The notes: generated by a model not told the origin, from the letters alone. A stretch of DNA of 64,000 nucleotides from Planctomycetota bacterium (GCA_016872775.1 VGZA01000022.1:19143-83142), one strand, 5' to 3'; shown: positions 25,870-36,897, counted from the first letter of the stretch. Program-made: numbers and translations.

Positions 25870-28800
25870 ATGGTGATCAACATGCATCGATGGTGGGGCG
25901 CGGGCATACGGCTTGGGATCTGCCTGTGTCTGATTTGCAGCATGCCTCAAAGCCGGGCGATCGCCGAAACTCCGAACCGGCTTGCGCATGGCGGCGGCGA
26001 TGGAGGCGGCGATGGGGGCGGCCGTCCCGTCGATCTGGAATCACAATTGAAAGCGGAGGGGTTGAAGTCCCTGGCCGAGGCGGCTCTCCAGGAAGGCGAT
26101 CCGCGTCAAGGAGCGTTGCTTTTTTACCAGCCTCAACTGGGCTGCGCACATTGCCACGATCGGGCTGGCCGGTCGCGCGCGGATTCAGGCGCGGCAAGCC
26201 CGGATCGGTTGACGAAGGCCGGACCGGGAATGCAGGCCAGTCTGATCGGGCCCGACCTGACTCGGCCCGACGCACCAGTGACGCGGGAACATCTGATCGA
26301 ATCGGTGCTCGAACCGTCGCGCAAGATCCGGCGGGACTACGAGTCGTGGCAACTGGTGACGGTCGACGGTCGAACCGTCATGGGTTTCCTTCTCGACGAA
26401 TCGAAGTCCGCGGGAAAGCTGCGGCTGCGCGACATCGCGGCCGGAGAGGTACTGGAGTTTTCGGCGGAGGAAATCGAGACCCGCAGGAAGCTGGACGTCT
26501 CTCTGATGCCGGCTGGGCAAGTCAAACAATTAACGGACCGCAGGGCATTTCTGGACTTGATTGCCTATCTGTACGCGATCGGCACGGAGGGACCAGCTCG
26601 AGCCATCGAACTGCGACCGGCCCATTCTCCCTTGGCGGCGGTTGTACCCGAATATGAAAGGCAGGTCGATCATGCCGCATTCCTGCGGGAATGGGACGAC
26701 CCGTCGCTCGCCGCCGCATCCCTTCAGCAAGGCGAGCGCATTTATCAACGGGTATGCCTGAATTGCCACGGTACGGTCGAGCAGCCCGGCAGCCTGCCAA
26801 CCTCGCTGCGGTTCTCTTCCGGGAAATTCAAGAACGGTTTCGATCCCTACCGCATCTACCAGACTCTGACGCATGGTTTCGGACTGATGATGCCCCAGAC
26901 GTGGATGGTACCGCAGCAGAAGTACGCTGTGATTTACTATATTCGCGAGCATTTTCTTCGACCCCACAATGCGTCCGAGTATCTGCGGATCGAGCCTCGC
27001 TATGTGGCTTCTTTACCGGCGGGCTCCACCCGTGGCCCCGATCCCGTCAGCATTGAGCCCTGGTCGGCGATGGATTACGGCGCCTTTCTGATCGGAACCT
27101 ATGAAGCGCCATTACTTCGTCCGGATGTTGTTCCGAATCTCGCTTACAAAGGCATTGCAGTCCGGCTGGATAGCGGTGGTGGCGGTGTCGCGCACGGCCG
27201 ACACTGGTCGGTTTTTGAGCATGATACGCTGCGTACGGCCGCGGTCTGGTCGGCTGTGGAATCGGACAAGAGTGCGGAATCGAAAAAGAGCACCGAGTCG
27301 AAAAACGGCGCTGGATCGAAAAAAGACGCTGGATCGAAAAAGGGCACCGGATCGGAAACGGGCACCAACTTCATTGACTGGCAGGGGATCCAGTTCAACG
27401 GAGCTCACCAGGTCCATCCGCGCATTACCGGCCAATTGCAATTCTCGAACCCGATCGGCCCCGGTTGGGCCGATCCCAATACCGATTCCTTCGACGACCC
27501 GCGGCTGTTGGGCCGGGACAACCGACGCTACGGTCCGCTGCCTCGGGAATGGGGTCGCTATCTGGGCACGTACTCGTTCGGCGATCAGGTCGTGCTCAAC
27601 TACCGTGTGGGGACCACGGAGGTGCTCGAGTTACCCGGCGCGATGGCGAATCGGCGCGAGGGGTTCACGCGTCAGTTCGAGATCGGGAAGCGCTCGCATG
27701 CGCTCACGCTTCTGGTCGCGACAATTGCCGAGGAGGCAGGCGGCCTGGAACTCTGGACGTCCGCGGAGGGAGTACGGTTTGCGGTGGCGGCGGCTGGCCG
27801 ATCGGAGAACGGGGAGACCAACACAGCGGTAACAGGGCTGGTTGCCGCGGTTTCGCCGACGCAGGCCGCGCTGGAGTGGGAATGGAGAAAAGGGGGCCGA
27901 CTTTGCCTGCGAATTCCCGCAGGGGAGTCTCCCTTGTCGTTCGTACTCGGGTTGTGCGCCGGGGACCGTTCGTCGCGAGAGTCGTCGGTTGATGCGGGAA
28001 AGCAACCCGACGTGCGAACCGGCGCCGAGCGTCGCGAGGCGATGGAGAGACAGTTCGTGGAACTGGCAGATGCCAGGCCGGGACTGGAAGCGCTCACTCG
28101 TGGAGGCCCGCGACGATGGCCGGAGATCCTCAGCACGACACTCCTTTCCGGCGGGAACGATCGGCCTTTTGCGGTCGACACGATTGAATTACCGGTCAAC
28201 AATCCCTGGGCCTGCCAGGTGCGGCCGACGGGATTCGATTTTTTCGCGGACGGCGATCGAGCGGCGTTGTGCACTTGGGACGGCGATGTGTGGCTGCTGC
28301 GAGGATTCGGCAGCCGCGCCGCGGCGCCGACAATTCAGTGGCAGCGCATCGCTTCGGGGCTATTCCAGCCGCTGGGCCTGAAGATCGTCGACGACCGCAT
28401 TTACCTGACATGCCGCGACCAACTGGTGGTCTTGCGCGATCTGAACGGCGATGGCGAGTCCGATCTTCTGGAATGCGTCAACAGCGACCACCAGGTCACG
28501 GAGCATTTCCACGAGTTTGCGATGGGGTTACAGGTGGACGGCGACGGAAATTTTTACTACGCCAAGTCCGCTCGACATGCCTTGCCCGCGCTCGTTCCAC
28601 ACCATGGCACTCTGCTGCGCGTCGCCGGCGACGGGTCGAGAACCGACATTCTGGCCAATGGCTTTCGCGCGGCCAACGGCGTTTGTTTGAATCCCGACGG
28701 AACATTCGTGGTCACCGATCAGGAGGGACACTGGAATCCCAAGAATCGCATCAACTGGGTTCGGCCACCGGCGAACGGCGAGCCGCCGCGATTCTACGGC

Positions 28801-29514
28801 AACATGATGGGCTACCATCAGGTCACCGATTCGTCGGATGCGGCGATGGAGCGGCCGCTCTGCTGGATCACCAACGCCTTCGATCGATCGCCGTCGGAAC
28901 TGTTGTGGGTCACGAGTGAATCGTGGGAACCGCTGCGTGGAACCCTTTTGAATTTCTCGTACGGATATGGCAAGGCTTACATTGTGCCGCACCAACAGCT
29001 GCCGGACGGGCGGGTTCAGGGCGGGATGTGTGAGCTGCCGATTCCGCCATTTCCCACTGGCATCATGCGCGGCCGGTTTCACGTCGGCGACGGACACCTC
29101 TACGTCTGCGGAATGTTCGCCTGGGCGGGAAACGCCACACAGCCGGGTGGCTTCTATCGGATCCGCCGCGGCACCGCACCGCTCCACGTCCCCCGGTCGC
29201 TCGAAGTCCACGGCGATGAACTGCGGATCGGATTCACCGCCGCGCTGCGGCGCGAATCGGCCGAAAATACCAGCAACTACTCGCTGCAAGCCTGGGACCT
29301 TAAACGCTCGCGCGAATATGGGTCGGCGCATTACAATGAGCGACCGCTTAAGACGGAAAAAGCGACGCTCGACGCGGACGGCCGGACCGTCGTGTTGAAG
29401 ATCGCTTCGCTGGCGCCCACCTGGTGCATGTCGGTCGGATTCTCCCTGACCGCGGACGACGGCTCGCCCGTCCAGGGAGTCATCCACAACACGATTCACT
29501 CCACGGGGCGCTGA
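25870..29514 (+). CDS. Large cytochrome c/DUF6797/propeller protein
   Basis: 1214 residues; the first ATG at 25870 is used, but ATG 25882 is equally possible as neither has a clear ribosome-binding site. Signal peptide, Gly/Asp-rich linker (GGGDGGGDGGG, ~41-51), then a haem-binding domain with CAHCH (92-96), a second cytochrome c domain with CLNCH (~296-300) and distal Met candidates (LMMPQTW), then a DUF6797-type module (~390-620) interrupted by a hexapeptide repeat, and a C-terminal propeller resembling sugar-dehydrogenase domains (GLQVDGDGNFYYAKSARH, ANGVCLNPDGTFVVTDQEG). Probably a periplasmic electron-transfer or sugar-oxidation protein. Its end overlaps the convergent DUF3754 gene by 19 bp. 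Confidence 0.85.
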   Translation: MVINMHRWWGAGIRLGICLCLICSMPQSRAIAETPNRLAHGGGDGGGDGGGRPVDLESQLKAEGLKSLAEAALQEGDPRQGALLFYQPQLGCAHCHDRAGRSRADSGAASPDRLTKAGPGMQASLIGPDLTRPDAPVTREHLIESVLEPSRKIRRDYESWQLVTVDGRTVMGFLLDESKSAGKLRLRDIAAGEVLEFSAEEIETRRKLDVSLMPAGQVKQLTDRRAFLDLIAYLYAIGTEGPARAIELRPAHSPLAAVVPEYERQVDHAAFLREWDDPSLAAASLQQGERIYQRVCLNCHGTVEQPGSLPTSLRFSSGKFKNGFDPYRIYQTLTHGFGLMMPQTWMVPQQKYAVIYYIREHFLRPHNASEYLRIEPRYVASLPAGSTRGPDPVSIEPWSAMDYGAFLIGTYEAPLLRPDVVPNLAYKGIAVRLDSGGGGVAHGRHWSVFEHDTLRTAAVWSAVESDKSAESKKSTESKNGAGSKKDAGSKKGTGSETGTNFIDWQGIQFNGAHQVHPRITGQLQFSNPIGPGWADPNTDSFDDPRLLGRDNRRYGPLPREWGRYLGTYSFGDQVVLNYRVGTTEVLELPGAMANRREGFTRQFEIGKRSHALTLLVATIAEEAGGLELWTSAEGVRFAVAAAGRSENGETNTAVTGLVAAVSPTQAALEWEWRKGGRLCLRIPAGESPLSFVLGLCAGDRSSRESSVDAGKQPDVRTGAERREAMERQFVELADARPGLEALTRGGPRRWPEILSTTLLSGGNDRPFAVDTIELPVNNPWACQVRPTGFDFFADGDRAALCTWDGDVWLLRGFGSRAAAPTIQWQRIASGLFQPLGLKIVDDRIYLTCRDQLVVLRDLNGDGESDLLECVNSDHQVTEHFHEFAMGLQVDGDGNFYYAKSARHALPALVPHHGTLLRVAGDGSRTDILANGFRAANGVCLNPDGTFVVTDQEGHWNPKNRINWVRPPANGEPPRFYGNMMGYHQVTDSSDAAMERPLCWITNAFDRSPSELLWVTSESWEPLRGTLLNFSYGYGKAYIVPHQQLPDGRVQGGMCELPIPPFPTGIMRGRFHVGDGHLYVCGMFAWAGNATQPGGFYRIRRGTAPLHVPRSLEVHGDELRIGFTAALRRESAENTSNYSLQAWDLKRSREYGSAHYNERPLKTEKATLDADGRTVVLKIASLAPTWCMSVGFSLTADDGSPVQGVIHNTIHSTGR
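27259..27366 (+). repeat. Six 18-bp (hexapeptide) tandem repeats
   Basis: Six in-frame degenerate units (ESDKSA, ESKKST, ESKNGA, GSKKDA, GSKKGT, GSETGT) lie within a loop of the large cytochrome gene. The units are Lys/Ser/Gly-rich and predicted disordered. Slippage expansion is the likely origin, and unit number may vary between strains. Confidence 0.8.
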
Positions 29515-30755
29515 TCGGGGTGCTGATCGGGCTGGAAGTGTGGCGAGCAGCTCTCACCGCGCCGTTGCTCGTCAGTCTCGTCGTTCAAAAGTTGGGTTGC
29601 CTCGCGGATGCTCCTGGCTCGCCACTTGTCGCGCGGCATCGCAGTCGCCAATCCCAGGCGTTGCAGCTTCGCGATTGCGTCCGCCACTTCGAAGTCGACG
29701 CCCGTGGGAAGCATCGATGCGAGGCAGGCTTCGACGGCATGGTCGAGTTCGTCGGCAGACCAGCCGGAGACGGGAGCGTCCCGCCAAAGAAGAAAATACG
29801 CCAGGATTGTCTCGCGAAACTCTTGGTCCTCGGCTTCGTCGAGGATCCGGAACAGCACGCCGGAATTACTGTCCAGGTTCTGGTAATAGAGGTTCCGGGT
29901 AACGTTCAACTGATACTTGTTCTTGGTGTTCAGGTAACCAAACACCGATTTCACGCCGTAGCCCAGCGTGGCGCCGACGAAGCATAAGAACGCGACCATC
30001 CCCTGCAACCCGGTATAAACTAGCAGCAGCGTGCCCTGGATGATCTTCCAGAGCGTCATTCCGATCCCCGAGAGCGTCGGGAACAGGATCTTGCCCTGAT
30101 CGAACCAGCTCATTCGAACGCGCGTCCCCGGCAGCATCATTTCCAGATCGGCTTTGGGAATGTTCTTGAACAGCTTGATGAAGATCGCATTCGGATCAAC
30201 GTCCCGTTCCAGCGGCCGGTCTGGTCGCAGCCGAAAGATGACCGCCAGACGGCGGTAGGTCGGAACGTCGATCGTCTTGCGGCGATACAAGGTGCGCCAG
30301 GAGCAACGCACGCGCCGGCCGATCGTGTCGCCGCGCGCGTAAACTTCCAGCTCCGCGAAGATGTCGAAGTCGATATATAGGTCGATACCCCAGTCGCTGG
30401 TGGCACCCAGGGCACTTTCAATGTCCTCCCGCTTCAACCGCATGTAGTTGGCTTTTTCGAGGAGTGCGGTGAATTGCCGGACCACCGAACTCCCCATCGC
30501 CTCCTGTTCCTCGTCGGGCGGACGGGTCGCGACGAGTTCCGCGTCGGGATCAAACGGCGCGTAGGCGCATTTCAGTCGCTCCAACCGTTCGCGAAATTCC
30601 CGGTGCAGCCGGCGGGAAACCGTATCACAGAATTCGAGAAACTGACGGCGATCGACCGGCGTGAGCCCGTCGCTGAGCAACAGGCGCTGGACCAGTTCCC
30701 CTTTCTGGATCGGAATGAAGTGTTCCTGTCGCGATGGGGTGTGGGTGGAACTCAT
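29496..30755 (-). CDS. TMEM143/DUF3754-family membrane protein
   Basis: 419 residues. The HFIPIQKGELVQRLL opening and the central DPNAIFIKLFKNIPKADLEMMLPGTRVRMSWFDQGKILFPTLSGIG motif match the DUF3754 family, which includes mitochondrial TMEM143. Two hydrophobic helices lie near residues 235-280 (GTLLLVYTGLQGMVAFLCFVGATLGYGV). The cytosolic C-terminal part is helical and acidic. Function unknown. The stop overlaps the convergent cytochrome gene. Confidence 0.75.
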   Translation of the reverse strand: MSSTHTPSRQEHFIPIQKGELVQRLLLSDGLTPVDRRQFLEFCDTVSRRLHREFRERLERLKCAYAPFDPDAELVATRPPDEEQEAMGSSVVRQFTALLEKANYMRLKREDIESALGATSDWGIDLYIDFDIFAELEVYARGDTIGRRVRCSWRTLYRRKTIDVPTYRRLAVIFRLRPDRPLERDVDPNAIFIKLFKNIPKADLEMMLPGTRVRMSWFDQGKILFPTLSGIGMTLWKIIQGTLLLVYTGLQGMVAFLCFVGATLGYGVKSVFGYLNTKNKYQLNVTRNLYYQNLDSNSGVLFRILDEAEDQEFRETILAYFLLWRDAPVSGWSADELDHAVEACLASMLPTGVDFEVADAIAKLQRLGLATAMPRDKWRARSIREATQLLNDETDEQRRGESCSPHFQPDQHPDQRPVE

Positions 30756-30879
30756 ACGTGCGATCGCGGGGGACGGAACGGCAAATGGAACGCACCCCGT
30801 TGTAACCTATTCCATGTTGCGATGGCAGGGCAATCGGATCCCCATTGCCACAATGTTCGCAGTTCGGTAGAACCCGGCT

Positions 30880-31560
30880 ATGTCGCCCACCAGCCCTTTA
30901 CGAGCGGTCGTCTTCGATCTGGACGGCCTGATGTTCAATACGGAGCAGCTCTATTACCACGTCGGCAGCGAGATGCTTCGTCGGCGTGGCAAGGTATTGA
31001 CGCAGGAGTTGATCGATCAGATGATCGGCCGACCCAGCCGCGTCGCGCTGCAGACAATGATCGATTGGCATCAGCTGGACGATACGGTCGAGACACTGCT
31101 GCGGGACAACGACGCGATCTTCGACGAGTTATTGCCGACCCGCCTGGCACCAATGCCGGGCCTGTTGACGCTACTCGCGTCGCTCGACCAGGTCGAGATT
31201 CCCAAGGCGATCGGTACCAGCAGTCGACGGGTGTTTGTCGACAAAGTCCTCCGGCCGTTCTCGCTGGGATCCCGATTTCAGTTTTTGTTGACGTCGGAAA
31301 GTGTCGATCGGGGCAAGCCGGATCCGGAGATCTACCTGCTGGCGGCCGAGCGTTTTGGCATTCGTCCGTCCGAGATGATGGTGCTGGAGGACAGCGAAAT
31401 CGGCTGCCGCGCCGCGGTGGCATCCGGCGCCTTCGCCGTCGCGGTCCCGGGCGACCATAGTGCGGATCACTGTTTCGACGGCGCGCAGTTCGTCGCGGAT
31501 TCGCTCGAAGACACACGCATCTACGCATCGCTCGGAATCGCCCCCGCCGCCGCCACCTGA
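30880..31560 (+). CDS. HAD-family phosphatase (beta-phosphoglucomutase-like)
   Basis: 226 residues. HAD motif I VFDLDGLMFNTE (residues 10-21, Asp nucleophile), motif II TSS near 115, Lys in GKPDPEIY, and motif IV LEDSEIGCRAAVASGA. The alpha-helical cap places it in the subgroup of sugar-phosphate phosphatases and phosphomutases; the second Asp two positions on is the usual acid/base residue. The substrate cannot be read. Lies upstream of asnS with a hairpin-rich gap between. Confidence 0.85.
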   Translation: MSPTSPLRAVVFDLDGLMFNTEQLYYHVGSEMLRRRGKVLTQELIDQMIGRPSRVALQTMIDWHQLDDTVETLLRDNDAIFDELLPTRLAPMPGLLTLLASLDQVEIPKAIGTSSRRVFVDKVLRPFSLGSRFQFLLTSESVDRGKPDPEIYLLAAERFGIRPSEMMVLEDSEIGCRAAVASGAFAVAVPGDHSADHCFDGAQFVADSLEDTRIYASLGIAPAAAT

Positions 31561-31566
31561 CCCGGA

Positions 31567-31615
31567 CCGAACGCACCGTTCGGCAAAAACGGCGCGACCG
31601 CCTTGCGGCCGCGCC
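31567..31615. terminator. Tandem GC hairpins between HAD gene and asnS
   Basis: CCGAACG/CGTTCGG (31567-31573 with 31577-31583) and a longer stem GGCGCG-CCGC/GCGG-CGCGCC (31591-31615) follow within 7 bp of the HAD stop. On the plus strand there is no T-run after the second hairpin; on the minus strand it is followed by GTTTTT. It may end HAD transcription in plus orientation weakly, or stop antisense transcription. Confidence 0.35.
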
Positions 31616-31698
31616 GAACATCACGGCACAATGTCGCTCACGGTACAGTGTCGAACAGTTGGAACCGGAATCTGGATTCGCAAAGGATCGTTTCGATC

Positions 31699-33099
<1,401 letters not shown>

Positions 33100-33100
33100 T

Positions 33101-35170
33101 TTGGATCCGTGGGCGAACGTCGAGGATGATCTGCCGCCGTTTCTGGTCGCGGCCGTCGACGGCGTCTTGCGCCCCGAGGAGTTTCTGTCGGGAGCAGGTT
33201 GCGTTCTGCGCATTTCCCCACCACGACGCGATGAGCCGCGGTGGGAGTTGTTCCAGGGGCAACTGCTGGGCCCGGACCAGACACGGCGCACGCAGCCGTT
33301 TGTCCGCTGGGACCTGTTCCTCGACGTTGCACCCGATGCGTCGAACGAACACACTGCCGGCTGGAAGTGCGACGCACCGATCATCGTACTGCTCTATTCG
33401 GCAACCCAAAACCGCCTGTTCCTGGTGCGCAGCCTTCAGGTTTACGGCTGGCAGGCGTCGGAAACGTCTCCAGGGGTAATCGTTTCGCACGCCGCCCTGC
33501 TGACGCGCTGGGAACTTGTCGGGTCTCTGGCCGTGCCTGCCGCGGCGGAAGTCCCAGCGACGCGGCGAGGCCGGGACGTCTCCCGCGATCAAGAGTCGCC
33601 GCCGCTGTCGATCGCCGATGGATTGCGAACGTTGCTGCGCATGGCTTGCACCGGAATCAGCCGGCTGCCGATTCTCTCGGTCGAAGCTCCCCACCCGGCG
33701 TTCACATTCGGAAACCTCTGTGCGGGGCTTGGCGCATGGCACGACTCTGCCGCATCGGGGGACCGCGACGCGGCACCCTTGTCGGATCCGATTGCGGCCT
33801 GGGATCTCGAAGTTGCATTCGCCTTGCGGCATGCATCCTTGCCGCGGCCGTGGGTCGTCGAGTTCATCCTGCGAATGATCCCCGCGCACAGGCTCGCAAT
33901 GCTGGCGCAGCGCATCAAGGCAGCGACAGCTCCCTGCGACAATGGCCTGCCCGATACCGTCCCGCATGAACGTGCCTTGCCGGTTTGGGACATGCCGGCA
34001 CTGTTGCGTTCCGTTTTCCACCAGGTCTCGCTGACACCGGCCACCGATTTTCTGGAAAAGTTTGTCGAACTGCTTCGTTTGCTGCCGCAACAGAACGGCG
34101 CGAAGAACAACGTTTCCGTGGCGGAGATGTTCGACCTGTGTGGATTTTTCGTTCGCCAGTTATGCCGGCACCTTAACGCCTATGACCTGCGTCGATTCCA
34201 CAGTTACGGTGCCAATTATCCCGACGCGATCTTGATCGACGGGCTGCTGGTGCTGCTGGTCGAGTGGGGAATCGCGCATCCGGAACTGCTCGATGGCTCC
34301 GCACCGGCGCCGATCGCGAGGCGCCAAGCATTGCTGCACGCCTGGCTGACGCGCGGCGGTTACGAAGGGTTGCCTGTTCCGGAGCATCCCACGACCCAGG
34401 GCGAGAATTTACGGATGATCCCAGGCCGAGCACGGCTGGATGAGGGACAGATCGTCGATCCGGAAAGACGGGACAAACGATTGTTCCAGGGCGAGCGCAC
34501 GGCCGACGAGATCGCGGCTCCTTTACGGGATCGACTGTCGGACGCCGTTGCCGATCTCCGTGATCCGACGCTGGTTCGGGAATTTGGAATGGCCCTGTTC
34601 CTCGATCGTCCGTTCGGCGTCGGCAAAGACATGGGCGAACTCGATCGCACTCCCCTGATCGCTTCGACCGCGCACAGTTGCCAGATCGCCCGCAGTCGTA
34701 TCGAGCGGCTGCGATCGCACGGCTTTGCGGTCCCGGAGACCGGGGTCGCAGGGGATCTGAGGGACGGTCGGCATTCGGCCGGAGATTTTGACGGAATTCC
34801 GGCGTTACGCTATCCATCGACTCCACGGCCCGGGGTGATCTGCCAGCACGACGCATTGCAGACGGCCGATGATTTTCGCTGGCGGTACACGGTGCGCAGC
34901 TCGCGGCGCATCTTGCTCGACCAGCTGCTGCCCGAAGCGAGCGACATTCCGGCTGCCGAACCCGGACTGTTGTTGCGCACGGCAGACCTGGCCGCAGCGC
35001 GGCGTGGACTCCCCTTCTTGACCTGGTTCGGTCCCGACTGGAATCTCCGCGCTCAATGGCAATTCACGAAAACCGCTCTGGCGGCCTCCAATGGATCGGG
35101 TCGAGCGCCTGCTTACGACGAGTCGTGTGGTTCCGAACGACTGCTGACAAAGCTGGAACGCACGCGCTGA
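33101..35170 (+). CDS. Unknown large protein coupled to asnS
   Basis: 689 residues starting at TTG 33101, one base after the asnS stop; no nearby ATG fits the strongly coding frame. Soluble, Leu/Asp/Arg-rich, no signal peptide, helices or motif I recognise. Residues ~305-345 (LPVWDMPALLRSVFHQVSLTPATDFLEKFVELLRLL) look helical; the second half has a repeated RPGVICQHDALQTADDFRW-type segment. Composition matches the neighbours. Being directly behind asnS suggests coexpression but not a shared function. Confidence 0.6.
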   Translation: MDPWANVEDDLPPFLVAAVDGVLRPEEFLSGAGCVLRISPPRRDEPRWELFQGQLLGPDQTRRTQPFVRWDLFLDVAPDASNEHTAGWKCDAPIIVLLYSATQNRLFLVRSLQVYGWQASETSPGVIVSHAALLTRWELVGSLAVPAAAEVPATRRGRDVSRDQESPPLSIADGLRTLLRMACTGISRLPILSVEAPHPAFTFGNLCAGLGAWHDSAASGDRDAAPLSDPIAAWDLEVAFALRHASLPRPWVVEFILRMIPAHRLAMLAQRIKAATAPCDNGLPDTVPHERALPVWDMPALLRSVFHQVSLTPATDFLEKFVELLRLLPQQNGAKNNVSVAEMFDLCGFFVRQLCRHLNAYDLRRFHSYGANYPDAILIDGLLVLLVEWGIAHPELLDGSAPAPIARRQALLHAWLTRGGYEGLPVPEHPTTQGENLRMIPGRARLDEGQIVDPERRDKRLFQGERTADEIAAPLRDRLSDAVADLRDPTLVREFGMALFLDRPFGVGKDMGELDRTPLIASTAHSCQIARSRIERLRSHGFAVPETGVAGDLRDGRHSAGDFDGIPALRYPSTPRPGVICQHDALQTADDFRWRYTVRSSRRILLDQLLPEASDIPAAEPGLLLRTADLAAARRGLPFLTWFGPDWNLRAQWQFTKTALAASNGSGRAPAYDESCGSERLLTKLERTR

Positions 35171-35232
35171 CGGATCGGGCCAGGCAGCGCGCGGCGAACC
35201 GGATAACGGATGCCTGCGCCGGATCAGATGAA

Positions 35233-36897
35233 TTACGGCTTGCGATCGGGTTGTGCCAGTGCCTCGATTTCCGCCCCGTCGAGCGCCCGTCGATAGACCC
35301 TTACGTCGGCCAGGGAACCGTACAGAGAATCACCACTGCCGGCGCCGATGCGGAAAGGCGACGGTTGCGACAAGTCGTACGAAGGCAAATCTTCGAACGA
35401 CGATTCCGCCATGCAACGGCCGTCAACAAACAGCCGCAACTCCTTGCCGGACCGCTGCGCTGCAAGATGGTGCCAGCCGTCGGGGAACGGTTGGTCCCAT
35501 GTGATGCATGCGCCGGCGGACATCGACCAGATTTTTCCGGAAGGTAACGTCGACGCGAAGAGTCGTCCCTGGAATTGTGCCATGGTCCAGACGCGACGGT
35601 ATTTGGTGTCGGGCGTCGTATCGAGTTGTTTCAGAGCGGTCCAGCTCGCCGGGCCGTCAAGCCGGTAGATTTCGCCGGACGGCAGCGTACCCGCGTACAG
35701 TTTGCCGTTGTGGACGAGCATTCCCATCACTTCCAGTTCATTGCCCAGCCGGCCTCGATCGATCCATCGGGTGGGAAGTGACAGCTCGAAGACTTTTCCT
35801 GTCCGCCAGGTGGAGACGAGCAGGCTCCCATGATAGGTCGCGAAGGCATACGTCTGAGTATTTTCCTCTTCGCCAACACGTCCCAGGTCGATCCAGTCCG
35901 TTCCGTCAAAACGATAGACGTGGGCTTCGTCATAGCCGGTTGCCCAGAGATACCCGTTGTACACAGCCAGTGCTTCTACGCGTTTTCCGTTAGGAACTTC
36001 CATCCGCTGCCATTGATGGTTGGTGTCGCAGCAGTGGAATGCCGCCGGCTTGTAGAGCGACGACACATAGAGTTTGCCGCGGTATTCGACCATGCCGCCG
36101 ACCGCTTCCATCTCCGGAAAATGGGCAATTTCCGTCCAGGCATCGTTGTCCTCGAGCCGGAAGACGCGACCGCCGAGCCGGGTATTTTCGGACTCCGGAA
36201 GGGCCGATCCGCCCAGCCGATACTTACCTGACCCGGCATAAAGCCGGCCTTGAAAACTCGCCATGGCGGTGATGCTGTTGCAGCGATCGGGTGAACCGAG
36301 ATCGGTCCATGTTCCGGGGCCACGGTAGCGGTAGACGTGGCAGGCCTGATCGACACCCGGTTCACAGGTCCCGACATACAGATTTCCCGCGTGAACGACG
36401 AGGGAATGTCCGTAGACCGAGTTGCCTGGCCGTCCCTCATCGCGGAAGCGGGGCTCGCTGCCAGCGTCGATTCCGAACTGCAGTTGCCGCGCATTGGCGA
36501 GACTATGGGTCACGCCGGTGTTATTGCGCAATCCCAGATGGAATCCGGTTCGGCTCATCGGCTCGAACTGCGAGACAATATCACCGAGGTCGTCGGCGAG
36601 CTCCGCGCTTGTGTGGATCCATAAGGCAAGCGTGAAATCGTCACGGCCGAGGGACAATGCGGGCGACGGGGGAACCCGCAATTCCGCGCCCCGACCGTCG
36701 AAGCTGGCGGTTGCCGAGCGTGAGTCAACGCGTGCGAATGTCACTCCCTGATTCTGCGCATGCAACTCGAACCTGCCGGAGTCTCGCGCGTCTCCACGCA
36801 GAGTCCAGTGGGCGGTCGGAGGCTCGCCGGCAGCAAGCTGCGGCATCGTCGCGAGCAGACTGAAAATCGTGACATAACCGAGGGTAAATTCGTTCAT
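35233..36897 (-). CDS. Secreted LamG-like protein with inserted beta-propeller
   Basis: 554 residues with a signal peptide (1-24). Residues ~30-145 are the first half of a LamG/concanavalin fold (FTLALWIHTSAELADDLGDIVSQFEP). Residues ~155-460 are a kelch/propeller-like array of about six blades, each with a Y/F-x-G-x-L-Y-x-G/S-x pattern (VHAGNLYVGT, SFQGRLYAGS, EYRGKLYVSS, VYNGYLWATG, TYHGSLLVST, VHNGKLYAGT, QFQGRLFAST). Residues ~470-540 complete the LamG fold (GWHHLAAQRSGKELRLFVDG...GSLADVRVYRRAL). Likely a surface or periplasmic carbohydrate/protein-binding protein. Confidence 0.75.
   Translation of the reverse strand: MNEFTLGYVTIFSLLATMPQLAAGEPPTAHWTLRGDARDSGRFELHAQNQGVTFARVDSRSATASFDGRGAELRVPPSPALSLGRDDFTLALWIHTSAELADDLGDIVSQFEPMSRTGFHLGLRNNTGVTHSLANARQLQFGIDAGSEPRFRDEGRPGNSVYGHSLVVHAGNLYVGTCEPGVDQACHVYRYRGPGTWTDLGSPDRCNSITAMASFQGRLYAGSGKYRLGGSALPESENTRLGGRVFRLEDNDAWTEIAHFPEMEAVGGMVEYRGKLYVSSLYKPAAFHCCDTNHQWQRMEVPNGKRVEALAVYNGYLWATGYDEAHVYRFDGTDWIDLGRVGEEENTQTYAFATYHGSLLVSTWRTGKVFELSLPTRWIDRGRLGNELEVMGMLVHNGKLYAGTLPSGEIYRLDGPASWTALKQLDTTPDTKYRRVWTMAQFQGRLFASTLPSGKIWSMSAGACITWDQPFPDGWHHLAAQRSGKELRLFVDGRCMAESSFEDLPSYDLSQPSPFRIGAGSGDSLYGSLADVRVYRRALDGAEIEALAQPDRKP

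Noticed and set aside
27259..27366. Hexapeptide array as a CRISPR-like or regulatory repeat
   Set aside because: It is in frame within a long gene, has no spacers, and codes for a disordered linker.
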